NCBI RefSeq assembly: GCF_014648435.1
Contig: NZ_BMRC01000001.1
Location: 72,481-136,480 of the forward strand
Direction: 5' to 3'
Length of the DNA stretch: 64,000 bases
From: Nonomuraea spiralis
GTDB lineage: Bacteria; Actinomycetota; Actinomycetes; Streptosporangiales; Streptosporangiaceae
Positions within the stretch are counted from its first letter, which is position 1. Every line of letters begins with the position of its first letter. This document shows, piece by piece, positions 25,472 to 34,434 of the stretch. The notes below the pieces were generated by a model, which saw only the letters and a program-made list of their open reading frames with translations, was not told where the DNA came from and did no database searches. Made by a program: the position numbers and the translations under genes.

Positions 25472-26875
25472 TCAGACCTTCGCGCAGGCGCCGGGACCCG
25501 GCGCCCGCGCCGTGATCACGTACCGGTCGATCTGGCGGTCGAGGCAGGACGAACCGGCCTTGTACGCCGTGTGCCCGTCGCCGTCGTGGGTCAGCAGCAC
25601 GCCGTTCTCCAGTTGCCCGGCCAGCCGCCTGGCCAGCTCGTACGGCGTGGCCGGGTCGCGCGTCGTGCCCACGACCACGATCGGCGGCGACCCGTGGGCG
25701 CGCACCTTCCTGGTGAAGCGCTTGCCCTTGACCGGCCAGTACGCGCACCGCTGCTCGGGATGGTCCAGGCAGTTGACGGCCGCCAGCGCCTCGGTGCTGT
25801 TGTCGTAGCTGCCGTCGGGACGGCGTCCGTGATTGACGTCGGCGAGGGCGAGCATCGCGGTGCCGTCGCCCCTGAAGGCGAGGGTGAGCGCCTGGCGCAG
25901 GTAGGGCCAGCTGTCCTTGGCGTACATGGCCTGGTTGACGCCGGCCCGCAGGATGGCCTCGTTGACCTGCCTGCTGTCGCCGTCGTTGCGCAGCGGCGCC
26001 CGGTCGGCCCGCCGGTAGAGCGCCTCCAGCCGCCTGGCCGCGGCGGCGACGGTGTGCTTGGGGAAGGGGCAGTCCTCGGCCCTGAAGCAGTCACGCAGGA
26101 ACGACTCGCGCGCCACCTGGAACCCGCGCTCCTGCGCCGCGCCGAACTCGGCCAGCGTCTGGCCGGGGTCCTCGGCGCCGTCGAGCACCATGGCCCGGAT
26201 CCTGGTGGGGAACAGGTCGGCGTAGCGGGCGCCGAGGTAGGTGCCGTAGGAGAAGCCGAAGTAGGTCAGGCGCGCGTCGCCGAGGGCGGCCCGCATCACG
26301 TCCAGGTCGCGGGCGACCTCGCCGGTGCCGACGTGCGCGAGGAGCTGCTTGCCGGAGTTGGCCGCGCAGCCCTGGGCGAAGATCTTCGTCCAGGCCTTGG
26401 CCCGCCTGATCTCGGCGGCGTTGTCGGGGGTGGGGTCGGCGGCGAAGTAGGCGTCCAGGCCGAGGGGGGACAGGCAGCGTACCGGGGACGAGGCGCCCAC
26501 GCCGCGCGGGTCGAAGCTGACCACGTCGAAGTGCTGCCGTACGGCGGCGGACATGACGTTCTTGTCGGCCTTCAACAGGGTCGCGCCGGCGCCGCCGGGA
26601 CCGCCGAAGTTCAGCACGATCGAGCCGGTCCTGCGGCCGGTGGCGGGCAGCCGTACCATCGCGATCCTGATCTGCCGGCCGCCGGGCTTGGCATAGTCCA
26701 GCGGGACGGTCAACTTCGCGCACTGGAACCCGCTGCCGCACCCCGACCAGGCCAGGCGCTGACCGTAATAGGCGTCGAGCCCGGCCGGCGTGGCCGCCCG
26801 CGCGGCGCCGGACAGTCCGGCGGCGGCGATCAGACCTGCGAGTACGGGCGAAATAATCGTGATTAATCGTCGCAT
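25472..26875 (-). CDS. Secreted alpha/beta hydrolase, tripeptidyl aminopeptidase-like
   Basis: A 467-residue exported hydrolase of the SlpD/SlpE tripeptidyl-aminopeptidase group. An N-terminal signal peptide (RRLITIISPVLAGLIAAAGL, cleavage likely after GAARA) precedes the hydrolase. The oxyanion region is VLNFGGPGGAGA, the nucleophile elbow is GFSYG (Ser209), the acid is in TTRDPATPYELA, and the histidine in GDGHTAYKAG is followed by the C-terminal TAP-like domain. Two cysteine pairs fit an extracellular enzyme. It would release tripeptides or cleave a related ester or amide. It is monocistronic, with a stem-loop downstream. GTG at 26881 is an alternative start. Confidence 0.88.
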   Translation of the reverse strand: MRRLITIISPVLAGLIAAAGLSGAARAATPAGLDAYYGQRLAWSGCGSGFQCAKLTVPLDYAKPGGRQIRIAMVRLPATGRRTGSIVLNFGGPGGAGATLLKADKNVMSAAVRQHFDVVSFDPRGVGASSPVRCLSPLGLDAYFAADPTPDNAAEIRRAKAWTKIFAQGCAANSGKQLLAHVGTGEVARDLDVMRAALGDARLTYFGFSYGTYLGARYADLFPTRIRAMVLDGAEDPGQTLAEFGAAQERGFQVARESFLRDCFRAEDCPFPKHTVAAAARRLEALYRRADRAPLRNDGDSRQVNEAILRAGVNQAMYAKDSWPYLRQALTLAFRGDGTAMLALADVNHGRRPDGSYDNSTEALAAVNCLDHPEQRCAYWPVKGKRFTRKVRAHGSPPIVVVGTTRDPATPYELARRLAGQLENGVLLTHDGDGHTAYKAGSSCLDRQIDRYVITARAPGPGACAKV

Positions 26876-26953
26876 AACCACAAGCTGACCGGCATGCCTT
26901 GCGAGCCCCTTTAAGCACGGTGGAACAGATCACTTGCAAGGGGCGCCCCGGGG

Positions 26954-27373
26954 TCAGCCGCCTTCGGAGACCCGGCGCTCGACCTCCTCGGCCAGCCGGT
27001 CGAGCGAACGGCCGAGCAGCTCGCGCACCTCGCCGGCCCTGGCCCCGGAGTCGGGCTCGTCGAGCAGGGACAGATGCACGGTCACCTCGCTCATACCGGC
27101 CGCGGAGTCGGACACCTGCAACCAGCCCGCGTAGTCGGGATGGTCGCGGCCGCCCCACTCCACCCGGAGCTGCTCCTCCTGGGCGCGGAACAGCCCTTCG
27201 TGCCGGCCGCTCCCCGGGATCAGCTCGCCGCCCGCCTCGACCGTGCCCGCCCCGCCGTCGCCGACCCACAACCCCTGCGGCAGCCACCGGTCCATCAGAT
27301 CGACGTCGGACGCGACCCCGAACACGATCATGCTGTCGGCCGGCATCGCGCGCGTCGCCTCGATCTCCGCCAT
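26954..27373 (-). CDS. SRPBCC (START/polyketide-cyclase-like) protein
   Basis: A 139-residue protein with the Bet v1-like layout: MAEIEATRAMPADSMIVFGV, a middle strand set (EEQLRVEWGGRDHPDYAGWL) and a long C-terminal helix (RELLGRSLDRLAEEVERRVS). It resembles the SRPBCC proteins that bind hydrophobic ligands, but no catalytic residues can be assigned. It starts at ATG 27373 and points away from the Wadjet genes, whose first start is 180 bases off on the other strand. The 180-bp gap holds no clear promoter motif. Confidence 0.75.
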   Translation of the reverse strand: MAEIEATRAMPADSMIVFGVASDVDLMDRWLPQGLWVGDGGAGTVEAGGELIPGSGRHEGLFRAQEEQLRVEWGGRDHPDYAGWLQVSDSAAGMSEVTVHLSLLDEPDSGARAGEVRELLGRSLDRLAEEVERRVSEGG

Positions 27374-27553
27374 CACACGCCCCCGAATCCCCCCGAATGC
27401 CGCCGTGCCGGGCGCGGACCGAGCCGCCTGCCGCGGGCAGCCGAACGCGGCGACCATACCCGTGGCATCTGCTCGCAAACCGGCCCCCGCGGGGCCCGTC
27501 TCTCCGGCTACGGTGGCTCCGGTGAAAGCGCGGTGAGAGGGGAGAGCGGGGCG

Positions 27554-29116
27554 ATGGCGGAGCTGCCACGAGTGCCGCCGGAGATGTTCCGGTTCGCCAC
27601 CACAGAACGGGCAGACCTGCACACGGCCCTCCTCCACGTCCTCGGCACGGCCGCCGAGCGGCTGGAGCCCGAGCTGACGGCCGGCGAGCTGCGCGACCGG
27701 CTGCGCGCGTCCGGCTGGTACGCCCCCGTCGGGGACCACGACCTCACCACCGCGCTCGAGCAGCTCGCCGGCTGGCGGCTGCTCGACGTGATCTTCAACC
27801 ACGCCGCCGGATTCGCGACCGCCGAGGAGTACGAACGCCGGAACCTGCGCTACACGCTGACCGCCCGCGGCGAGGCCGCCTTCGCCGGACTGCGGCACGC
27901 GACGCGGACCCTGGCCTCGGCGGACGCGCTGCACACCGCCGTCCACACCGCGGTTCTCGACGCCGTCGCCGACCGGCTGGAGGAGCTGGACGCCCTGCTG
28001 GCCGACCCCGACCCCGGCCGCGACCGGCGGGTGTTCACCTGCCTGCGGGAGCTGGAGAGCCACCTCGACGGGCTGCGGCACGACACCGTACGCCTCAACG
28101 GCGGCCTGCGGCGGCTGCTGCGCGCCGAGAGCTCGGACCTTGGCACGTTCCACGAGACCGGTACGGCCACCGTCGCCTACCTCCAGGAGTTCGTCACCGG
28201 CCTGGACCAGCGCGGCGAGACCATCGCGCGGGCGCTGCGCGGCGTGGCCGGGCGCGGCGTCGGCGTCCTGCACACCCGCGCCCTGGCCGGCGCCGACCTG
28301 CCACGGCTCCCCGGCGCCGACCTCGTCACCCCCTGGCTGGCTGCCCGCGCCAGCGCCTGGGACGAGCTGCGCCTGTGGTTCGATCCCGACCCCGCGAGCG
28401 GCGCCGAACCCCGGCTGCGGCGGCTGCGCGAGGCCGCCCGCGCGGCCATCGCCACCCTGCTCCAGCTCCTCGACCGCGTCACCCGCGCGGGCCGCCCCTC
28501 CTCCGGCGCCGCCGCCGACTTCCGCGCGCTGGCCCGCTGGTTCGCCACCACGCCGGGCGAGGACGACGCCCACCGGCTCTGGGACGCCGCCTTCGGGCTC
28601 GGCCCGGCCCGCCACGCCCACCTGGGGCACGCCGACGCCGAACTCGTCCCGGCGGGGGCGTCCTGGGCCGAGGCCGGGCCGGTCGCGGTCTCGGCGCTGC
28701 TGCGCTCGCGCGGCACGACCGAGCGCATGGGCCGTACCGGGCGGGTGCGCGACGTGGCGGCCCTGCGCGCCGAGCGCCGGGCACGGGCGGAGAAGGAACG
28801 CGCAGGGCTGGAGGCGGCCTGGGAGGCGCTGGCCACCACCGGCGCGCTGCGGCTGTCCCGGCTCGGCGCGCTCGACCACGACACCTTCGGCAGGCTGCTC
28901 GACCTGCTGGGCCGCGCCCTCGCCGCGCCCCCCGACGCCACCGGCCTGCGGCGGGCCGTCACCTCCGACGGCCGCGTCGAGGTCGTGCTGCGCGCCCCGG
29001 ACGACGGCGCCGTCGCGGTGCTGCGCACGTCCGAGGGCTGGTTCCGCGGCCCCGACTACCTGCTCGACGTGCGTTCCAAGGGCGGGCACGACCACCGGAG
29101 GGCCGAGGGGACATGA
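27554..29116 (+). CDS. jetA: Wadjet component JetA (DUF2397 / TIGR02677 family)
   Basis: A 520-residue protein of the DUF2397 family. Recognisable parts are the N-terminal FRFATTERADLHTALLHVLG, the winged-helix segment with LTTALEQLAGWRLLDV and RRNLRYTLTARGEAAF, and the C-terminal APDDGAVAVLRTSEGWFRGP. In type II Wadjet (DUF2397/DUF2398) this is the kleisin-like subunit that bridges the SMC-type ATPase heads. The start ATG at 27554 follows GAGAGGGGAG. It overlaps jetB by four bases (ATGA), opening a three-gene operon. The family call is from remembered sequence features and gene order. Confidence 0.88.
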   Translation: MAELPRVPPEMFRFATTERADLHTALLHVLGTAAERLEPELTAGELRDRLRASGWYAPVGDHDLTTALEQLAGWRLLDVIFNHAAGFATAEEYERRNLRYTLTARGEAAFAGLRHATRTLASADALHTAVHTAVLDAVADRLEELDALLADPDPGRDRRVFTCLRELESHLDGLRHDTVRLNGGLRRLLRAESSDLGTFHETGTATVAYLQEFVTGLDQRGETIARALRGVAGRGVGVLHTRALAGADLPRLPGADLVTPWLAARASAWDELRLWFDPDPASGAEPRLRRLREAARAAIATLLQLLDRVTRAGRPSSGAAADFRALARWFATTPGEDDAHRLWDAAFGLGPARHAHLGHADAELVPAGASWAEAGPVAVSALLRSRGTTERMGRTGRVRDVAALRAERRARAEKERAGLEAAWEALATTGALRLSRLGALDHDTFGRLLDLLGRALAAPPDATGLRRAVTSDGRVEVVLRAPDDGAVAVLRTSEGWFRGPDYLLDVRSKGGHDHRRAEGT

Positions 29117-30318
29117 GCAGCCTGGCCAACCAGCTCGTCCGGGCGGAGAAGGAGGAGATCGCCCGCGCGATCAGGACCCTCCTCGCCCGGCCGTTCCTGT
29201 CGGCGCACGACGAGCCCGCCGCCTTCGCGGTGATCGGGAAACGGCGGGAGCCGCTGACCCGGTGGTTCGACTACTTCTGCGGCTGGCGGCTGGTCGTGGA
29301 GCCGCGCGAGGGCTACGCGCGGCTGGTCAAGGTCGGGCCGCGGCCGACGGCCACCCGCCCGGCCCGCTGCCGCCGTGCCGGTGGGGCGCCGTTCGACCGC
29401 CGCCGGTACACGCTGCTGTGCCTGTGCGCGGCCGAGCTGCTCGCCTCGCCGGTCACCACGATCGGCATGCTGGCCCGGCGGGTGGTCCAGGCGGCGGCGG
29501 TCGAGCCGGGGGTGCCCGCGTTCGACCCGGTCAGCGCCGACGAGCGGGCCGCCTTCGTCGACGCGCTCAAGCTGCTCGAACAGCACGGCGCGATCACCGC
29601 CGCCGACGGCGACACCGACGCCTACCTCGGCGACGAGGACGCCAAGGTGCTCTACCGCGTGGACACCACCCGCGTGGTCCGGCTCCTCGCCGCCCCCGTC
29701 CCGCCCTCCCGCCTCCCCGCCCCGACCGATCCGACCGCCGCCCTGACCGCCGACCTCACCGTGGAGGCCCGGTACGGCGGCGGCGAGCCGACCGAGACCC
29801 AGCGCGCCCTGTGGGCCCGCCACTCCCTGCTGCGCCGCCTGCTCGACGAGCCCGTCGTCTACCGCGACGAGCTGACCCCCGCCCAGGCCGCCTACGCCGA
29901 CTCGCAGGCCGGCCGCCGGATGATCCGCAGGGCCGCCGAGGAGGCCGGGTTCGTGCTGGAGGAGCGCGCCGAGGGCCTCCTGCTCGTCGATCCCGAGGCG
30001 ACCGCCACCGACATACGGTTCCCCGACGACGGCAGCCACGCCAAGGTCGCCGCCCTGCTCCTGCTCGACCTGCTGGTCACCGCCGGTCCGCTGGCCGCCG
30101 GCCGGCTCGACGAGGAGGCCGCCGAGCTGCTGCGGAGCTTCCCCCGGTGGGCGGGGGCGTACCGGTCGGACGGGGGCGCGCCCAGGCTGGCCGCCGACGC
30201 GCTGGAGGTTCTCGCCATGTTCGGGCTGGCCCGCCGTACCGGCGACCGGGTGGCTGCCCTGCCCGCCGGAGCCCGCTACCGGGTCGATCGCGGCCCGGCC
30301 GACACGGAGGACGCATGA
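29113..30318 (+). CDS. jetB: Wadjet component JetB (DUF2398 / TIGR02678 family)
   Basis: A 401-residue protein of the DUF2398 family. Typical stretches are the N-terminal RAIRTLLARPFLSAHDEPAA, GWRLVVEPREGYARLVKVG, the middle YTLLCLCAAELLASPVTTIG, and the late RMIRRAAEEAGFVLEERAEG. In Wadjet this is the KITE-like dimeric winged-helix subunit that binds JetA and the ATPase heads, as MukE does for MukBEF. It overlaps both neighbours by four bases, so it is translationally coupled to jetA and jetC. Confidence 0.88.
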   Translation: MSSLANQLVRAEKEEIARAIRTLLARPFLSAHDEPAAFAVIGKRREPLTRWFDYFCGWRLVVEPREGYARLVKVGPRPTATRPARCRRAGGAPFDRRRYTLLCLCAAELLASPVTTIGMLARRVVQAAAVEPGVPAFDPVSADERAAFVDALKLLEQHGAITAADGDTDAYLGDEDAKVLYRVDTTRVVRLLAAPVPPSRLPAPTDPTAALTADLTVEARYGGGEPTETQRALWARHSLLRRLLDEPVVYRDELTPAQAAYADSQAGRRMIRRAAEEAGFVLEERAEGLLLVDPEATATDIRFPDDGSHAKVAALLLLDLLVTAGPLAAGRLDEEAAELLRSFPRWAGAYRSDGGAPRLAADALEVLAMFGLARRTGDRVAALPAGARYRVDRGPADTEDA

Positions 30319-33300
30319 CCCTCACCGAGCTCACGCCCGCCCTCGCCGCCCCGGGCATGGAACGGCGCTGGACCCCCGTACGCGCCGGGATCCTCAACGT
30401 GTGGCGCTACTACGACGAGGTGTTCGAGTTCCACCGGGGCAGGCTGCTGCTGCGCGGGCCCAACGGCAGCGGCAAGTCCAAGGTGCTCGAACTCCTGCTG
30501 CCGTACGTGCTGGACGCCAGCCTGAAGCCGAGCCGGCTGTCCACGTTCGGCGGCACCGAGCGGACCATGCACTGGAACCTCATGGGCGACGGCGCCACCG
30601 GCCTCACCCGCGTCGGCTACGTGTGGCTGGAGTTCCGGCACGCCGACGGCCGCTGGTTCACCTGCGGCGCCCGGCTCCAGGCCACCGCCCACACCAAGAA
30701 CGTCACCGCCGCCTACTTCACCACCGGCTCCCGGATCGGCCTGCCCGGCGGCGTCCGGCTCGCCGGCGACGGCGGCCAGCCGCTGACCAGAGCCCAGCTC
30801 GCCGACGAACTCGGCGAGGACGGGATGGTCCACGAGTCCGCCGACGCCTACCGCGAGGTCGTCCGCCGTACCCTCTACGCCGCGCTCAACGAGCAGCGCT
30901 ACGACTGCCTGCTCACCGCGCTGCGCCAGCTCCGCACCCCCAAGCTCTCCGAACGCCTCGACCCCGGCCTCCTGTCCGACCTGCTGTCCAGCGCCCTGCC
31001 GCCGCTCGGCGAGGGCGAGATCCACGAGATCGCCGAAGGGTTCGAACGGCTCGACCGCCGCCGCGAGGAGCTGCGCCTGCTCGACCGCGACGTCGAGGAG
31101 GCCGACCGGCTCGCCGCCGCCCAGCGCGGCTACGCCCAGAAGTTGCTGCGCGCCGCGGCGGCGGCCGTGCTGTCCGCCGGGCAGGCCGTGGACACCCTCG
31201 CCGCCGAGGCCAAGGCCAAGCGCGAGGCGCTCCGGCAGGCCGACGACGAGCTGGCCGCCGCGGCCGTACGGCTGTCGGAGGAGGAGGCGCAGGAGCTGGC
31301 CCTGGCCGCGCAGCTCGACGGGCTCAAGGAGAGCCAGGCGTACCGGTCGGAGGGCGACCTGCACCGGCTGCGCACGCGGGCGCGGGAGGCGCACGAGTCG
31401 GCGGCGCGGCTGCGCGACCAGGCCGGGGCGGCCACCCGGGCCGCGTCGGCCAGGCAGGAGTCGTCGCTGCGCGCGGCGGCCGCCGCCCGCGCCGCCACCG
31501 GCCTGGCCGACCGTGCTCGCGCCGAGGCCCGCCGCGCCGCCGAACGCGCCGGGCTGCTCTCGGTCCACCTGGAGTGCGAACGCCCGGTGCCCGAGCCCGC
31601 GGGCTCGCCGGAGGAGCGGGGCGACGACGGCGAGGAGTCCGTACGCCGTGCCCGCGAGCTGCTGCGGGCCGCCGTGACCAGCCGGACCGGCCAGCTCCGC
31701 GAGGTCAGGCAGGCGGCCGTCGAGCACGAGGAGGCGATCGGCCGCCGTACCGCCGCCGAGCACGACCGCGACCGCGTCCGCGACGACCTGGCCGAGGCGA
31801 TCGCCGCCCACGAACGGGCCGGCGCGAACCGCGACGAACGTGCCCGTGACCTGGCCGCCGCCCTGGAGGAGTGGGCCCGCGGCTGCGCCCACCTCCGGCT
31901 CGACGCCGAGGAGCTGGCGGGCCTGGCCGACCGGTCCGAGCAGGCCGACGAGCTGGTCGGCATGGCCCGTACGGCGGCCGCGGTCCGGCTGGCCGCCCGC
32001 GAGCACCACCTGACGGGCCTGCGCGACCGGCTGCACGCCGAACGCGCGGAGCTGGCCCGCGAACGCGAGCGCCTGGCCGAGCGGACCGTGCTGGAGCCGC
32101 CACCCTCGCCCGCCCGCCCCGCCTCCCGGTCCGGACGGCCCGGCATGCCGCTGTGGCGGGCACTCTCCTTCCGCTCCGGCGTCGATCCCGTCACGCAGGC
32201 GGGCGTCGAGGCGGCGCTCGAAGCCTCGGGCCTGCTCGACCTGTGGCTGCTGCCCGACGGCGGCATCGACCCCGGCGAGCACGACGCCTTCGCGGTCGCC
32301 GCGCAGGCCCGGCCCGCGCCCGGGTACAGCCTGGCCGACGTGCTGTTCACCGAGCCGGGCGGGCCGCCGTCCGCCGACCGGGTGCTGGCGGCGGTCGCCT
32401 TCGCCCCCACCGCGCTCGGCGTCGACCACCCCGCCGTCGTCGGCGCCGACGGCACCTGGCGGCTCGGCCCGGCCACCGGGCGCTGGGTCAAGCCGGAGCC
32501 CTCCTACCTCGGCGAGGCCGCCCGCGAACGGGCCATGCGCCGCCGCGTCGCCGAGCTGGACGACCGGCTCGCCGACCTGGCCGGCACGATCGCCGAGTGC
32601 GACCACCTGTTCAGGGTGCTGGCGGGCGACCGCGACACGCTCGCCGCCGAGCTGCGGCGACGGCCCGACAGGCGGCCGTACGTCGGGGCCGCGCGGGCGC
32701 TGGACGAGGCCGTGGGCAAGGTCGCCCTGCTGGAGGACCAGCTGAGCGCGCACGAGCAGCGCCTGCACGAGCGGGAGAAGGAGGCGGCCAGGTCGCTGCG
32801 CCGGCTGACCGAACCGGCCGCCCGGCACGCGCTGCCCGCCGGGCGGCCCGCGCTCGACGAGCTGGAGGCGGCCCTGCGCGCCGCCGAGACCACCGGCGCC
32901 GTCTGGCACGACCGGCGCGGTGACGCCCGCGCGGCCAGGGAACGCGCCGGGCAGGCGGCCGAGACCGCCCGCGAGTACCAGGACCTCGCCGTACGCGCCA
33001 TGGACCGGGCCGAGGAGTCCGCCGACGCGGCCGTCGTGCTGGCCGAGAAGCTGACCGCCGTCGAGTCCGCGGCCGGCGCCGAGCATCTGGACGTGCTCGG
33101 CCGGCTCCAGGACGTCCAGACCGCCTACCAGGGCTGCCGCCGCCTGATCAGGTCCGTCCACGACGAGACGGCCAGGCTCAACGCCCGGCTCGGGCGGCTC
33201 AGGGGCGAGCTGGGCCAGGCCGAGGAGAAGCACGCCGAGGCCGGACGCGCGCGCGAGGCGGTCGGCGCGCGGTTCCGCCGCCTGCTGGCCGGTCACCTTC

Positions 33301-34373
33301 CCGCGGACGCCGACGTCCCGGCCGGGCTCGCCCCCGACGCCGGGGTGCGGGCGGTGCTGGAGGCGGCCGGCGACGTGGCCGTACGGCTCGCGGCGGTGCC
33401 GTACGAGCAGCGGCACGTCAGGGAGGCCGAGGCGCGGCTGCGGGACGCCTTCCACCACGCCAGGGAGATCCTGGCCGGCCGGGCCGTGCTGGAGCTGGCC
33501 CCCGACGAGGACGCGCAGGTGCTGACGGCCTCCGCCGGCGGTGTACGGGCCGGGGCGGCGGCGCTCGGCGCGGCGCTGCGCGGCGAGCGCGACGAACGGC
33601 GGCGCGACATCACCGAGGCCGAACGCGACCTGTTCGACCGAACGCTGGCCGGTGACACGCGGCGCCACCTGGCCGACCGGATCAGGCAGGCCGCCGCGCT
33701 GGTCGAGGGCATGAACCAGCGGCTCGAACGCGTCCGCACGGCCTCGCGGGTCGCGGTGCGGCTGGTGTGGCAGGTCGATCCCACCCAGTCGGCGGCCACC
33801 CGCGCGGCCCGCGACCTGCTGCTGCGCGACCCGGCCGGGCTGGGCGAGGCCGACCGCGAGGCCCTGTACGCCTTCTTCAGGGACCGCGTCGAGGAGGCGC
33901 GCGCCGACAACTCCTCGGCCGGCTGGGAGGACCAGCTCATGAAGGTGCTGGACTACACGGCCTGGCACCGCTTCGTGGTACGCCTCGACCGCGGCGACGG
34001 CCAGGGCTGGCAGGACCTGACCAGGAAGCTGCACGGCGCGCTGTCGGGCGGCGAGAAGGCCATCGCCCTGCACCTGCCGCTGTTCGCCGCCGTGGCCGCC
34101 CACTACCGGACCGACCCCGGCTGCCCCCGGTTCATCCTGCTGGACGAGGTGTTCGTGGGCGTCGACCGGACCAACCGCGGCCAGGTCTTCGACCTGCTGG
34201 TCGACCTCGGCCTCGACCTCGTGCTCACCTCCGACCACGAGTGGTGCGAATACCGCGAGCTGGACGGCATCGCGATCCACCAGCTCATCACCGGCGACGG
34301 CGACGACGCGGTGACCACGGCCCGGTTCGTCTGGAACGGCTACCGTACGGTTCCCACGGAGACCCTTGATTAG
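30315..34373 (+). CDS. jetC: Wadjet component JetC, SMC-like ATPase (TIGR02680 family)
   Basis: A 1352-residue SMC/SbcC-like ATPase. Walker A is GPNGSGKS at 48-55. Two long Ala/Glu/Arg-rich coiled-coil regions, from about 230 to 590 and 730 to 1150, flank a central globular part (MPLWRALSFRSGVDPVTQAG, about 615-720), which is characteristic of TIGR02680. The signature motif LSGGEKA starts at 1243 and Walker B FILLDE is at 1273-1278. In Wadjet this motor extrudes DNA loops and senses small circular plasmids. The fourth gene, jetD, which supplies the nuclease, should follow but does not: the next gene is a GH20 hexosaminidase. The ATPase motifs are intact, so the protein is not obviously dead. 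Confidence 0.9.
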   Translation: MTLTELTPALAAPGMERRWTPVRAGILNVWRYYDEVFEFHRGRLLLRGPNGSGKSKVLELLLPYVLDASLKPSRLSTFGGTERTMHWNLMGDGATGLTRVGYVWLEFRHADGRWFTCGARLQATAHTKNVTAAYFTTGSRIGLPGGVRLAGDGGQPLTRAQLADELGEDGMVHESADAYREVVRRTLYAALNEQRYDCLLTALRQLRTPKLSERLDPGLLSDLLSSALPPLGEGEIHEIAEGFERLDRRREELRLLDRDVEEADRLAAAQRGYAQKLLRAAAAAVLSAGQAVDTLAAEAKAKREALRQADDELAAAAVRLSEEEAQELALAAQLDGLKESQAYRSEGDLHRLRTRAREAHESAARLRDQAGAATRAASARQESSLRAAAAARAATGLADRARAEARRAAERAGLLSVHLECERPVPEPAGSPEERGDDGEESVRRARELLRAAVTSRTGQLREVRQAAVEHEEAIGRRTAAEHDRDRVRDDLAEAIAAHERAGANRDERARDLAAALEEWARGCAHLRLDAEELAGLADRSEQADELVGMARTAAAVRLAAREHHLTGLRDRLHAERAELARERERLAERTVLEPPPSPARPASRSGRPGMPLWRALSFRSGVDPVTQAGVEAALEASGLLDLWLLPDGGIDPGEHDAFAVAAQARPAPGYSLADVLFTEPGGPPSADRVLAAVAFAPTALGVDHPAVVGADGTWRLGPATGRWVKPEPSYLGEAARERAMRRRVAELDDRLADLAGTIAECDHLFRVLAGDRDTLAAELRRRPDRRPYVGAARALDEAVGKVALLEDQLSAHEQRLHEREKEAARSLRRLTEPAARHALPAGRPALDELEAALRAAETTGAVWHDRRGDARAARERAGQAAETAREYQDLAVRAMDRAEESADAAVVLAEKLTAVESAAGAEHLDVLGRLQDVQTAYQGCRRLIRSVHDETARLNARLGRLRGELGQAEEKHAEAGRAREAVGARFRRLLAGHLPADADVPAGLAPDAGVRAVLEAAGDVAVRLAAVPYEQRHVREAEARLRDAFHHAREILAGRAVLELAPDEDAQVLTASAGGVRAGAAALGAALRGERDERRRDITEAERDLFDRTLAGDTRRHLADRIRQAAALVEGMNQRLERVRTASRVAVRLVWQVDPTQSAATRAARDLLLRDPAGLGEADREALYAFFRDRVEEARADNSSAGWEDQLMKVLDYTAWHRFVVRLDRGDGQGWQDLTRKLHGALSGGEKAIALHLPLFAAVAAHYRTDPGCPRFILLDEVFVGVDRTNRGQVFDLLVDLGLDLVLTSDHEWCEYRELDGIAIHQLITGDGDDAVTTARFVWNGYRTVPTETLD

Positions 34374-34410
34374 AAAGGTTCTTTACTACCAGCGATCGCG
34401 TCCGTATGGT
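34374..34410 (+). promoter_or_regulatory. Promoter with overlapping short inverted repeat, hexosaminidase operon
   Basis: TTTACT (34382-34387) and TATGGT (34405-34410) are 17 bases apart and resemble -35 and -10 boxes. An inverted repeat AAAG-GTT-CTTT (34374-34384) overlaps the -35 box, starts right after the jetC stop, and lies about 50 bases before the hexosaminidase ATG. It could be the operator of a sugar-responsive repressor (ROK or LacI type); no such gene is adjacent. Confidence 0.45.
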
Positions 34411-34434
34411 GGGGGCAACCCACGGGAGGCGGTC

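Noticed and set aside
30276..34280. A 1334-residue open frame antisense to jetC
   Set aside because: It mirrors the GC-biased codon positions of jetC, is rich in Gly/Arg/Gln/His without domains, and jetC has clear ATPase motifs.
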